Source of the DNA: Tenodera sinensis
Taxonomy: Eukaryota > Arthropoda > Insecta > Mantodea > Mantidae
Direction of reading: 5' to 3'
DNA length: 64,000 nucleotides
Assembly (NCBI GenBank): GCA_030765045.1
Contig: CM060964.1
Coordinates: forward strand, 174,620,852 to 174,684,851
Below the pieces are notes generated by a model, which was not told the DNA's origin, made no database searches, and was given only the letters and a program-made list of their open reading frames with translations. This document shows positions 44,449 to 55,538 of this stretch, one piece after another. Numbering within the stretch: position 1 is the stretch's first letter; the number at the start of each line of letters is the position of its first letter. The translations under genes and the position numbers were made by a program.

Positions 44449-44771
44449 AGAATGCGAATATTTTCACATGGTTATTCGCCCCATGTTAAGTGCTGGACAT
44501 GAGGGAGAACTCTGTGAATGGTTAAAGCAAATGGGATTATTGCGACGAGCATTAAAGTGTACAAACACAAATTGTACTGGAGGGAAAATGGAATGGAGCA
44601 AGGCAAGGGTCGTCGATAAATACAATTGGTCTTGCAGTGCTTGTACCAAGAAAGTTTCCATTCGAGATGGTTCCTTTTTCATGCAAGTGAAATGTGAATT
44701 GAAAGTTGTAATGCAGGCCATACTTGGATGGTGTGAAAGGACTTCAGTGGATGTCACAGCAAATAATCTGA
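44449..44771 (+). CDS. ISXO2/IS1595-like transposase-derived gene, zinc-ribbon exon
   Basis: A 323 bp exon between TTTGGCAG (acceptor) and GTAAGTATT (donor). It encodes IRPMLSAGHEGELCEWLKQM, a zinc ribbon (LKCTNTNC ... YNWSCSACTKKVS) and DGSFFMQVKCELKVVMQAIL, matching the N-terminal part of ISXO2-like transposase proteins (Cys-pair ribbon, then 'xVSxRxGSFF' and the helix-rich segment). No stops in frame. It ends in phase 1, which fits the next exon. Such genes occur as host genes in arthropods. The clean splice sites and open frame set it apart from the broken elements around it. A first exon must lie upstream, since it enters in phase 2. Confidence 0.72.
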
Positions 44772-45533
44772 GTAAGTATTCTAAAGATCCCCCCCACACA
44801 CATACATGCACACTCACACTTGGAGACAATTCAGTTGCTAGCATTTGAGAATAGAATGATACAAATTTTCTTTCCATTGCTGTCGCTAGACTGGCTGAAC
44901 AATCCACCCATCATGTGTATCCACAGGCTCACTGCAATCCGTGCTGGAGTGATTGTGTTCCCCCTTTGCTTCAGCTTGCAGTTACTGTGTCTTGTTTTTG
45001 CTGTGTAATATTCATTCACATGTAATATGGCCTCATACTGCGAGATAAGGGCTGCTGTGTTATTTCTTTCTCTAATCTGGGTTATTACATGTGTGCTATG
45101 TTTTACAACCAGTGAATAATGAGGTTAAGTTGATACTAGCACTCTATTTTCGTAAACAAAATAATATGGCTATATGATAGATATTTATTTTCTTCATAGA
45201 ATACATAATTAGTTCACATATAATTCCTCAGTTCTGAGTAACACTTAAATCTACTCTACAATATCCCTTACATATCCTTATCTCATTTCTTTGGGTTGCT
45301 GCATTACAAAGAACCCGTAGCATCAACACCCTTGGGTCCTCTTTACCTCTTCTTTTCCTCAACCCACTTCTGTTTCTAATCCTTACTTCTAATTTTCTCT
45401 AACCATCTGTTTCTCACTATACCTAAATAGTTTCCCATTTCTATTAAACTTTCTTTTGATTTCACTCTTAGTATCCTTTTGCCAATAATTTCGTTTGGTA
45501 GTCTGAACCAACTATTTTTACTTTCTCTAGTGG
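44772..45533 (+). other. Start of the 10.5 kb intron
   Basis: Intronic sequence of the ISXO2-like gene before the first inserted repeat. No other feature recognised; a CACACA patch lies at 44791-44818. Confidence 0.5.
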
Positions 45534-46306
45534 TAAGTAGGGGAAGTATTGTATTCCACCCAAAAAGTCGATGTCGACATTTCACCGGAAATACATGTTT
45601 TGAGGCCCCCTGAATAAAAAAAAGCATTTTTAAAAAAAAGGTCCGTGTGTGTGTCAGTCTGGACAGCATAACTCAAAAACGAAAAGTCGGTCAAAAACCA
45701 AAGTTGGTATTTAAATTTAATGTCTTTCAAGGATGTGACACGAAGATTTTGAAGAAAATAGCCCCACCCTAAACTACCCTTTACGTGGAACATTTTTCGA
45801 AAATTTTGATTTTCTTGAAAATGGCTCTTAACAATTTTTATTAAAATATCATATGTTTGAGATATTTTGATGACAAATGAAATGTATATCTTTAATTTTC
45901 TGGCTATAGCCCAAATCATACTATACAAAAAATGTAGATCTTGCTAAAATACACAATTTATGTCTCAATAAATTTTCTTGTAGGGTGAACCGTTTCGGAG
46001 ATATTCCGTGTTATGTGTGTGAGTTTCGGAAAACTTAGAACTTTTGTGAAATGGGCCATCGTTCATTTTTTTATATGTTACGTGTGCAAAGAGAACGGAA
46101 TCTCAAAGCTTTAAAAGATTTGACTATCGCACAAAGCCTACTGTATCCTAATATTCCCCTTGCACCTACAAGGAAATAAGCAATAAGATAATTTGTACAA
46201 ATGTTTATTTTAACTAACACGAAGAAGGTATAGGAATAAGAGTTTGTAAGAATGGTTAGTACAAAAGTAGAGAAAGTTATGTGAGTGCAACACATCAGAT
46301 TTTTTT
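45534..46306 (+). repeat. Helitron-like repeat, copy 5 (in the intron)
   Basis: It starts TCTCTAGTGGTAAGTAGG and ends ACACATCAGATTTTTT. It shares the CATAACTCAAAAACGAAAAG and TGGCTCTTAAC blocks. TACTTTCTCT / TACTTTCCCT lies at both edges (45529-45538, 46310-46319), overlapping the repeat start. About 770 bp. Confidence 0.65.
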
Positions 46307-46517
46307 GTGTACTTTCCCTCTCAAATTCTTTGTTTTTTCACATTCCAGAATTAAATGCCAACAATTGTTTACTTTCTTACAACACAATAAACATTTCCCT
46401 TGATTTTCCCCTTCCCCATAACCTTTCAGCCTCACCACCCCCGACCTAGCCCAAGCAAAGCCCTCTCTTGCAGATTTGTTACATACATCAACATAAATTT
46501 CTCTTTCCCATGACCTT

Positions 46518-49476
46518 TTAATCTCTGTATGTACGCAATGAACTTTTTGAATTAAAACTACCCACTATTTCCTGTCTCTCCATGTCCTCAATTCTCATTT
46601 TAACTCTTTTCCAACATCCTTTCTCAAGTACCAGTCCATCTCTCCATATATCCCCACACCCTATTTCATTTAAAACACCTAGGCGCTTATACCAAGTATC
46701 TTCTTTATAAAGCTTTTGCTGAGCCTCCAAACATTGTTTCACTATATTCTTATTATCTAATTCCTTAATCCTCACCCAGTATTTCACTACTCTTTCCATG
46801 ATTTGTTGCTTTACTACCCAATCTCGCTAACTCCATTTGTGCAACCCCATTTGGTGAGGCTCTCGGTAGCCCCAATATTAACTTGCAGAAGCTTCTGTGC
46901 ACCTTATTTACATATTCCCAACCATCCTCTAAGCCCCAAATCTCTGCACCATATAGCATTCTTGTCTCTACTGCTCCACATATTCTTTCTAACAATTTCA
47001 CTTGCATCTCTGGTGTTTTGTCCAAACATGCTCTAATAGCTTTCAATGCCCCTTTTCCTTTGGCTAACGCTTGTTTTTGTTCCCCCCATCTCCCATTACT
47101 GCTTAACCTTACTCCCAAATAATCAAAGTTTCTGACTACCTCGATTTCTTTTCTTTTCCAACTCCACTTTTCATCTTTTCTCAGCTTATTGCCCTTTTTC
47201 AAAACCATTATTTTTGTTTTGCTTGTATTAATCCTAAGACACCACTTAATACAGAACCTTTCTATTGCCCCAATTACTTTGTTCAGTCCGACCGTGGTTA
47301 TTGACCCTGCAACCAAATCGTCTGCAAATAGTAACCCTGGTATTTCCTCGTTACTAATTATTGGGTGGAGACCATTTTCCAACTTAATTTCCTCTAAAAT
47401 ATCATCAATAAACAAATTAAATAATATCAGGCTTAACTTACATCCTTGCCTTAAACCTATACAATTTTTAATTTCCTTCGTCATTACATTATTGCCGAAC
47501 CTAACACAAAAGTCGTTTTTCTCATATATTCTTTGAATTGTTCTTAAGCACTTCTTACTCATTCCTTTCATACTCAATTTAGACCTATTTATTGTATCTA
47601 AAGCTTTTTCAAAGTCCACAAATAACATGTACAATCTTCCCCTTTTGTTTGCTAAGTATTTATTTACCATTGAGATTATTACAAAGATATCTATTACTCT
47701 CTTATTTTTCCTGAAACCCGTCTGTAGCTCAGATACTTTCCCCTCATCCTCCGCTCAGTTTTGTACTCTGTCAGCCAAGACCCCTGTAAACACTTTACCT
47801 AACACTGACAATAAGCTAATCCCCCTGTAGTTAGCTGTGTTATTCACCTCCCCTTCATTCTTAAAAATTGGCACCACTATTGCTGTTCTCCAGCTCTTAG
47901 GTACCTTACCCCCATCAAAAATTGCATTTAGTATCTTGACCAGCAATTTCAATCGGTTTTCGTTTAAACACCAAGCTTTCCAGAACTCCCCTGGTATCCC
48001 ATCAATACCACAGGCTTTTCCCTTTTTTAATCTTTTAATTTGTTCCTTTACTTCCTCTACTTCTATCTGCTTATCTAATTGCTCAACATAATTAGTATTT
48101 TCCATCACCCATAATGTATGTTTAAGCTGTTGTTCCCCTCCAATCAAGTTTCTAAAATACTTGAACCATTCTTCTGCACTTATATTATTTTCTCTTGCTT
48201 TAACCTTATACATTCTTTTTACCATAGCCCATATTGTCTTATTATCCTTTGCTATTGCTGCCTCATATACCTTTTTGCTCATTTTCCCTGCCCATTCTCT
48301 CCTCTTTACTTCCAGTAAATTTCTGTATCCCCACCTTGCAATCAAAAACTCCTCCTTTTCCTTCTGCCCTTCTTCCTGCCTCCACCTTTTCAATTCCCCT
48401 AAGACTCTTCGTTTTTCCCTCTTACATTCCTCATCAAACCATCCCTTCTGATTCTTATCCATACCATCTTTCACTTTCATCCTTGCACCTACATACTTGA
48501 CTAACATTTCTAGCTTTAAAACTGCTTCCTACATTTTCCTTTCTCTTAGAGCTTTTTCTACCTCTTCCTCTCTTCTCACTCCTATTTCTGATTCTAATTC
48601 CTTCAAAAAGACTTCTATCTCCTCCTCCCTCCATTTGTATTTTCTAATTTTGACACCTCCTTTATGCTCTTGTTTTAGTTCTTTTTTGTATGTACTTTTA
48701 AAACTTGCTCTTAATGGGAAATGATTACTGGAACATATCACATTCAAAACTTCAAAATCCTCTAGGTTTATATCTAAGTCTATTGAATATAATATATAAT
48801 CAACCACACTCTGGCCGTTATAATTAACACAAGTATATTCACCCATTTCATCTTTCCCCTTTACCCCATTACACATCACCATATTCAGTTCTTCACAAAA
48901 TTCGATCAACTTCCTTCCTTCACCATTTGTTATTTTGTCTTTACTCCTTCTTCCTTCCATCCACTTCTCTCCCCTAATTAACTCGTATTTCGGATCCGTT
49001 AGCTTTATTTGGCTTAACCCTACTCTGGCATTAAAGTCCCCCATTATCATAAAGCAACTACCTGAGAATCTGTTAGATAACTCTTCCATATCATGTTTTA
49101 TCAAATAAAGTATGTTTGGGTTTTAAAAATCTGAGGCACTTTGCGGGTTGTATACCACTGCAACACATATCTCCTCTTTTCCTCCTATTCCGCTTAGTAC
49201 ACACCACAACACTGAGCTCCCTCCCAAATCGCTACAGACTTTCACTTTGATGCCCTTTCTAACAAATAGCCCTACTCCACCTGACAATCGCCCTCTTTCA
49301 CTTTTCTTCACTCCACCTTTCCCATAGAACTCAAATTCATTTACTTCCACAATAAAGTCCTTTGGCAACCAAGTTTCAACCACACCTATCACATCACCTA
49401 GGCCTAGAATCTGCATTATCTCCCCATTCTTTAACTTTTCGAACAGCCCTTGCAAGTTCCAACATACAACCCCCAA
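46518..49476 (-). pseudogene. LINE ORF2: endonuclease and RT with three nonsense codons and one frameshift
   Basis: One frame runs from about 49476 to 46765, broken by TAA (49123-49125), TAG (48529-48531) and TGA (47755-47757). A frame change near 46790 leads to the C-terminus ending at 46518. Endonuclease: VVCWNLQG, VVETWLPKD, MIMGDFNARVG, SVVDYILY, and SSNHFPL where SDH is usual, so a catalytic Asp has become Asn. RT: GKACGIDGIPGEFW, VVPIFKNEGEVNNTANYRGI, motif A (LFVDFEKALDTIN), motif B (GLRQGCKLSLILF), catalytic LLFADDLVAGS, and NFDYLGVRLSS. It begins within 10 nt of the ORF1 stop at a TTG-containing stretch, so its true start is unclear. Confidence 0.85.
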
Positions 49477-49485
49477 TGCCTTTTC

Positions 49486-50718
49486 CTATACCGAACTCTT
49501 CCTCTTAAACCTGAACTCCTGAATTTTAGCTTTGCTTCTTGTCATTTGAATTCTATCCACCGGCACCCGACCACCTACTTCCTCCGCCACTTCTATAATA
49601 CTTCCCCTTGGTGATGAAAACACGTTGCTTTCCATCTCTTCACCTCGACTTGGTCCCGCGACTGGCTTCAATACCTTCTCTCGAGGGTCATTTCTCAACT
49701 GTTTGTCCAGTTCTTCTTGTCTGCCAGGTGACGTCATCATCAGCTGACTTCGACATCTCCCTACTTGCCTCTCTTCGCACGTATCTCTTGCGTCATCTCC
49801 ACGTTGTTTTTCTTTTCCTTGTTGCACACCTGGTGACGTCACCTTCTCTCTTCTTGCTTCGCGATCGTGGCTGTTTGCTTCACTCATCTTCCTTCCTCGG
49901 ATTTCAACTTCCTGTTGCCCGCTTCTCAAGGTTGCTGCTGATTCACATCCGTTTAGCTGGCGGATGTCCTGTTTCCTATCATTAATCCAAACATCTAGTC
50001 CTCGTACATATGCCTTTTCACCTCTACCTCTTGCCTTTTTCATCTCCCTTATTAATACGCTTCTTAATTCCCTTTCTTCTTTTCCATAATCTTGATCCAA
50101 AAATAATCTCGTGCCTTTTAATTTTTTGGCACGGCTTAACAATGCCCATTTTACTTTCACTGTTCCCAACTTAACTATTATTGGTCTTGGGTTCGTGCCT
50201 CTTCTTCCCACTCTAAATGTGTCCAGTATTTCCCAGCCACCTAGCCTTATTTCCAATTTATCTGTAAAAATATCTTCCACTTGCTCCCAAACTCTTTTCT
50301 CTCTTGTTTCCTCCACTCCAAACATTATAACGTTCATTTTCCTTCTCCTTTCCTCAGCTCTCTCCAGCTGTGACATTCTTCTATCGCATACTGCAAATTC
50401 CTTGCTCACCTCCTGTTCAAAGCTCGCCCATACAGATCTTATTCCGTCGAGTTCCTTAATTATTTTATCTTCAATTCTCTTCTCCATTCCTTTGAAAGCT
50501 GACATTTCTTCTGCTATATTCTTCAACATTTCCATAACTTGTTCCATTTCCGGTCCTGGGTTCATTTCCACTCCTCCGATTATTAACAAGGCGATTATCA
50601 CCAACACAAACCACTCTATCGTTGCATTTAACTCTCCCGTATTCTTTCTTCCCGATTTACGTCCTCCACCCTTAAATAGACCTATTCTGGCCCTATAAAC
50701 TTCCAACTGCACTCCCAT
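49486..50718 (-). CDS. LINE ORF1 with N-terminal hydrophobic segment, 2A-like site, coiled coil and RRM-like domain
   Basis: An intact 410-residue frame from ATG. Residues 1-36 are basic; 37-47 are strongly hydrophobic (FVLVIIALLII); 48-56 are GGVEMNPGP, the 2A ribosome-skipping motif. Residues 57-125 are charged and helical with coiled-coil character (MEKRIEDKIIKELDGIRSVW, QLERAEERRRKMN). Residues 128-230 look like the LINE-1 ORF1-type RRM (NVIMFGVEETREKRVWEQVE, DTFRVGRRGTNPRPIIVKL). The tail is Arg/Glu-rich. 2A sites in LINE ORF1 and signal-like behaviour of such N-termini are known from other animals. Here skipping would release a 55-residue leader. Confidence 0.85.
   Translation of the reverse strand: MGVQLEVYRARIGLFKGGGRKSGRKNTGELNATIEWFVLVIIALLIIGGVEMNPGPEMEQVMEMLKNIAEEMSAFKGMEKRIEDKIIKELDGIRSVWASFEQEVSKEFAVCDRRMSQLERAEERRRKMNVIMFGVEETREKRVWEQVEDIFTDKLEIRLGGWEILDTFRVGRRGTNPRPIIVKLGTVKVKWALLSRAKKLKGTRLFLDQDYGKEERELRSVLIREMKKARGRGEKAYVRGLDVWINDRKQDIRQLNGCESAATLRSGQQEVEIRGRKMSEANSHDREARREKVTSPGVQQGKEKQRGDDARDTCEERQVGRCRSQLMMTSPGRQEELDKQLRNDPREKVLKPVAGPSRGEEMESNVFSSPRGSIIEVAEEVGGRVPVDRIQMTRSKAKIQEFRFKRKSSV
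50551..50577 (-). other. 2A-like translational recoding site
   Basis: Encodes GGVEMNPGP. It matches the core (D/G)(V/I)ExNPGP, with the skip expected between the last Gly and Pro, directly after a hydrophobic run. Confidence 0.8.
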
Positions 50719-50790
50719 ACTTCAACTTCTCCTCTCCACTAGCGCTCGTCACACACGTCCGTCTCCTCTCGCTTCTCGGCAGCAACTCCT

Positions 50791-52242
50791 GGCTATATGT
50801 AGAAGTGTACATCTAAGTGATTTAATTTCTGTATATTTCTCTTACACATTAATTTGTTTACCGTATTTAATTTATGGTCAAAATGAAAAACTAAAATAAG
50901 GATTTCCTATAGCCATTTTTTATTTCTTAATCTGAACTTTCTCTGCATTTTAAAATGCATACAAGAAGGCTCATCTACTGGATTACTTTAGTTTTCTCCC
51001 CTCCTGTATCATTCCATAAATCTGTTGCTACTGAAATACTGTTTTCATAACCACAATTAAAAACCTTATTTTGTAGCCGTTTTATCTATACAGTTTTATA
51101 ATTATCAGAATCTGATGTATGCACATGGCAGTTTAACACAATGTTAAACATATTGGCAATATTGTGCTGTAGTTGAGAGTTTGGCCGCTAATCTGCCAGA
51201 CCCCCAACTCGCATTAGATAGAGATATAGTTGAAATTTACATGTTTGGCCTCATGTTAGTGAAAGCAAAAACAGAAGAGAACATTTCCTTGGCAAGGAGG
51301 TCTTGCAACCACTGGAACTGTGTGACTTGCCACTCATTGAAAAGCAGGACTGAGGACGAACTCATAGGCATAAACTCCTGCAGGATTAAGGGGAGATTAA
51401 AAGCCCATTCCTGGCAATGTTAAATCTGCTGAATTCACAACTCATTACCTTAGAAAGTATTGAAGATATCAGACTGAAATGTTTAAAGGATGAAGATGCA
51501 TGTCTTGTAAGTTCACTAGTCTACTCTTATACGATAAGGTTAAGGAAGATAAGCTTTTTTCTTAATTATGCAATAATTTGACTAAAAGTTTCTCAGCAAT
51601 TATTATTCTCTAAAAAAACAGCCAAAGTATATCCATAACATATCCTAAAATTTAATTCGGCTACTTTCAATAATTTCTGAGAAAGCTGCTGTCTTATCAG
51701 AAAATGTCATTCACAAAGAACCTGTACATAGGGAAACTGGAGAACTGGAGAATACAAACTTGCATTATATTATGAAAGAAAGAAGCCACATGGCCTGACC
51801 TTACATAAGCTGTCTTACTGTACAGTATTACTAATTTGTAGCCAAAAGCTTCCTATAGAAGGTGTGCTGAAGTTCACCTCTCTCTTCTAAAGTGTGCAAG
51901 AGTTGAGTTTTTTCTTTGAAGTGGTGCAGAATTTACACCACAAAATGACATGCAGTACCAGTTTTAAAAATATATTAAATATTATGCCAACAATGATTTT
52001 ATTTGTATAAAGAGCAAATTCCAATTGATACGGACAAATAAATTGAAGTGTCATTTTTTGGCAGTTTTCACAATTTAGCCCTGGTATCATAAACATAGTT
52101 TGACTGGAACTTTAGTTAAGCCAAACCAAAATTTAACTGCAGGTGCCATATTATAAATTTATGATTAGTTAAACCACAATGTAATGTTGTTTTATACCTG
52201 AAGACCGAGAAAAGAAGACAATAATTAGTCTTATTATTATTG

Positions 52243-52284
<42 letters not shown>

Positions 52285-52850
52285 CACTTAAACCAAATGC
52301 TGTTTGTACATCTGTCAGCATAGAAAAAATGTTAAAATATTATGAAATAATGGCCATTGATGATAAAAATTAAGCTTAATGTTAAATTAACGTGATAGGC
52401 AACCATTCACAATAAAAAATAGTAGCATTTGCAGCAAGAAGTTCAATTGCCAACCTTGTAGTTCTTATACTGCAACTAAATGCTGTTGATAGACCCACAA
52501 GCTTAGAACAAAGGTTAAGATTCTGAAATAATGGCATTTTGGATAAAAATAAACATAACAGTTTAGCATTAAATTAATGTGGTAAGCTACCATTCACAAC
52601 GAAAAATAACTTTTGTAGCAATTTAGGTAGTGTTTTGCATGGTATTTTGTTCATATCAAAGTCTGATGTACATATGTACATTTCATATACTTAGGGTTTA
52701 TTTGCATATATATGCTACAAATTGTTCATCTAAACTATATTTCTATTCACTTCAGGTTAATCAGGGCCGACAGAGAACATTCTTGTAGGCACACAGAAGG
52801 CTAGATGACGGGCAGTTTTATTAATGCCCTTGTAAGCTTGTAGGTACTGT
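50791..52850 (+). other. Intron of the ISXO2-like gene, no element recognised
   Basis: AT-rich intronic sequence. An ATT microsatellite lies at 52231-52283. The open stretch at 51181-51423 shows no family signature. Confidence 0.45.
52231..52283. repeat. ATT microsatellite
   Basis: About 17 ATT units with one TGT interruption. Confidence 0.95.
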
Positions 52851-52976
52851 ATTCTGAAGTAAGAACAAATTAGAAACTAAAAACTTAACATATCTTAGTA
52901 ATATTGCAAGTTCTTTGGTGCAATATTACTAAGATAAGTCAAGTTTTTAGTTTCTAATTTGTTCTTACTTTAGAAT
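52851..52976. repeat. Near-perfect inverted repeat (58 bp arms, 10 bp loop)
   Basis: Arm 52851-52908 and arm 52919-52976 are complementary at 55 of 58 positions, with loop AGTTCTTTGG. A transcript of either strand would fold into a long hairpin. It lies in the ISXO2-like intron and is AT-rich. It may be a foldback MITE or a small-RNA precursor. No terminal duplication was confirmed. Confidence 0.85.
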
Positions 52977-53355
52977 CTTGTTGCTTCACTGTTAATAGCT
53001 TCAATTTCCTTAATAGTACTGTATATTTATGTTATGCATGGATTGACTGCATTACATGTTTTTAGCCTTTATTTTTATGTTTAATTTTCAAACATGTATT
53101 ATTTTAACAGAAATCTAATATTACATATATCATGGTTTGATATCTTATACCTTCTCAGTGGTTTCTCTATCTGGTTTCAAATTTGACATGATGAGGTTAA
53201 GATAGTGAGGTTAAGACTCTTTCATACTGAAGTCTTGAGTCTGTTTTATCATGGTCACTCCACATCTGAAAGTGACAAGGTCTGTTTAAGAAAGTTTTGT
53301 GTCTGTCCTTCATAAAGTAATTTCTCCAATACTTGCCCAATATCCACACATCTTA

Positions 53356-53414
53356 GGGGCTCTAATGACCTAGCTGTCGACGGGCCCTTAAACCCTAACC
53401 ACTCACTCACTCAC
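53356..53414 (+). mobile_element. 59 bp LINE 3'-end micro-insertion
   Basis: Bounded by a perfect 13 bp duplication, TCCACACATCTTA (53343-53355, 53415-53427). The insert reads GGGGCTCTAATGACC ... TGTCGACGGGCCCTTAAACC and ends in ACTC repeats, the same terminus as at 63886-63943. Confidence 0.9.
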
Positions 53415-53427
53415 TCCACACATCTTA

Positions 53428-54155
53428 TAACATAGTTTTAAAATGTAGCTAAACAGAAGATGGGTTCCAGTAAAGTTAAAGTTCAACTGAAGATTAACAT
53501 TTATGAAACAGAGTAAAACCTAAAACAGTAGTTGAAACCAGACCAGGAGTTTCAACCTCCTTTATAATACCAGCCAGCCCTTAGTTTCCTGTTAAGTATC
53601 TAAATCAATAAGTCAAGTAATCTTTAAGTGATACCGTGATAATGATAACAAAACTTTTCACTCCAAGCAGAAACTCCTTAGGGCAAAGCAATTGCATCAT
53701 ATTTGAAATCCCTTAAACAGAGAATAATCATTGTAACTTTTATTTCTGGTCTGAGGACTCAGCACTTTGTATTTGCACATAACAAATAGTCACTAAAATA
53801 GAAGAAACATAATTACTGTAACTGAGCTTCAAGCGCTCACCTAATTTGCTATCACTAACATGAAAGCTAAACCTCTATGAAGTTATCTGCTAAAGGGTTC
53901 CTCATGGTGCTTGTTTTGTGTTAAATGGTGGCACAATGAACAAAAGAAGTAGGAGGAGAGTTGCACTGGTATCTGGAGAGCTAGCAGTGTATCTTTGTTG
54001 AAAGATGAGTTCAAATGCAGATTGTTAACTTGTCAAGTAATGAAGGAGGAGGCAACTTTTTGGTTTGCAAACTTCAAAACCAAATAATATTCTTGAACTG
54101 ATTGCAGTAGATGCAACTGATTCAAACTACAGGTGCAGAGCCACTTTGGTTAAAG

Positions 54156-54188
<33 letters not shown>

Positions 54189-55284
54189 ATAATCAATGGT
54201 ATTATTATTAAGCAGCAAAAGGAAATAATGTATTCCAAATGCATGTAATAATGTTTAATAAAAGCTACTAATGTATACAGTATTGAAATATGCGTTACAG
54301 TATTTTCAAAGACTGTTTAGCCCAATAATTTTTCTGACTTTCTTCATGTAATGTGTGCTAGCAGCTACATTACACCACTGTATGAAAAGTATTATATCTG
54401 TGGTGTTTATTCACTGCTTTATTCCACAAAATGTGGGGCCCCTATAACAGAAAGTTTAGTTTTATTGAGTGCTGTAATTCAATATTTTCTGTTAACATTT
54501 TAATATAAATTTGTAGTTTTTCTTATCTCTAATCCTTTGAATCCCTCTTCCACTGTCTGACAGTCTCTAAGGGCTTTGAGTTACTGCTCAGTGCTTAATA
54601 CAACATTCTTTCTTTTCACTAACAAATAAACCATACTGACTAATGGCAACAATAAAAAATAGTGTACATCCACATTGAATGTGTGTGCAAATGGTTAACA
54701 CTTGTTATAATGGTGCACTGTTTGAAATCTGGGCAGGTCGTGAGTATGAACTGCATAGCTGTATTGCAATTTAGGCTTGGGGCAAAAGAACATTGTAATT
54801 TTTTGAAATTACACTTAAAGTTGTGCTGGACTTTGTGACAATGGTGTGCATTAAAATTTAGCTATATTGAACCAATTTTTGACACATCACTTATTTTAAA
54901 TGGAGAAAATATGTTTCAAGAGCTTTTGCTTCCATCCTCAGTTCCTTGTTGACTCTGCCACTTGTCGCAGCAACATTATTGTAATTACATTTTGTATTTT
55001 TTCATTATTTTTTACTTTTTCCTCCTCTGTTCCGATTAAGTGGGAGTTTTACTGTTTTTCCCTTCCAGAGGCACCTGGGTGCAAATTAAACTTGTATCAG
55101 CCATTACACATAAACTGTACATGTAACTGTACTTTACTGCAACACAGGGCATGCTTTTTGTTTTATTTTTGCACTGAGCAGCTCCTGCCACCCACCATGA
55201 AGTTTTGTATTTGCCATAGCTACTACTCATAAAATTGTTTTTTACTCTTGCTTTTGCTAACACCTGATCTTCAATGTGTACTAG
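53428..55284 (+). other. Intron of the ISXO2-like gene, distal part
   Basis: No further gene recognised. A 30-base T run lies at 54158-54187. The intron ends at TGTGTACTAG. Confidence 0.45.
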
Positions 55285-55538
55285 ATTTGAAGACCCATGT
55301 GGTGAAAAAAGTGTATGACCAGTGTGGAGATGTAGCAAGTAGATATGTCCTGGACCATCATCAGGACTGGCTTTTGGGTGGAGAAAATGCAGTGGTAGTC
55401 ATTGATGTCTACCCAGATGGCTACATGACATCTAACCCTCCAGATAAGGATGGAATGAGGAAGAAGACTCAGAAAAAGATATTATGTATTGCAGACACAA
55501 GCTGCATGCCAGCACGTATATGGGCAAGGATAATTCAG
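55285..55538 (+). CDS. ISXO2/IS1595-like transposase-derived gene, catalytic-core exon
   Basis: A 254 bp exon between TGTGTACTAG (acceptor) and CAG/GTAACC (donor), open throughout. It starts in phase 1, exactly complementing the exon at 44449-44771. It encodes HVVKKVYDQCGDVASRYVL, then WLLGGENAVVVIDVYPDGYM, where the Asp of VIDVYPDG lies where the first catalytic acid of the ISXO2 domain is expected (usually EIDE). It ends KKILCIADTSCMPARIWARI. It leaves in phase 0, so further exons are expected. None was recognised to the window end. Confidence 0.72.

Larger units (their letters stand above)
46310..50790 (-). mobile_element. Near-complete LINE with a 2A-like sequence in ORF1
   Basis: Minus-strand order: short leader (above 50718), ORF1, ORF2 with endonuclease and RT, C-terminal region, and a 3' UTR down to about 46310. 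It is antisense to the host gene and lies in its intron. Clade is uncertain: the FADD motif and ORF1 structure differ from the Jockey elements at 1-9078 and suggest a CR1/L2/Rex-like relative. Ends are approximate. Confidence 0.75.

Noticed and set aside
51181..51423. Possible middle exon of the ISXO2-like gene
   Set aside because: The exons at 44449 and 55285 join in phase without it, and its translation shows no family signature.
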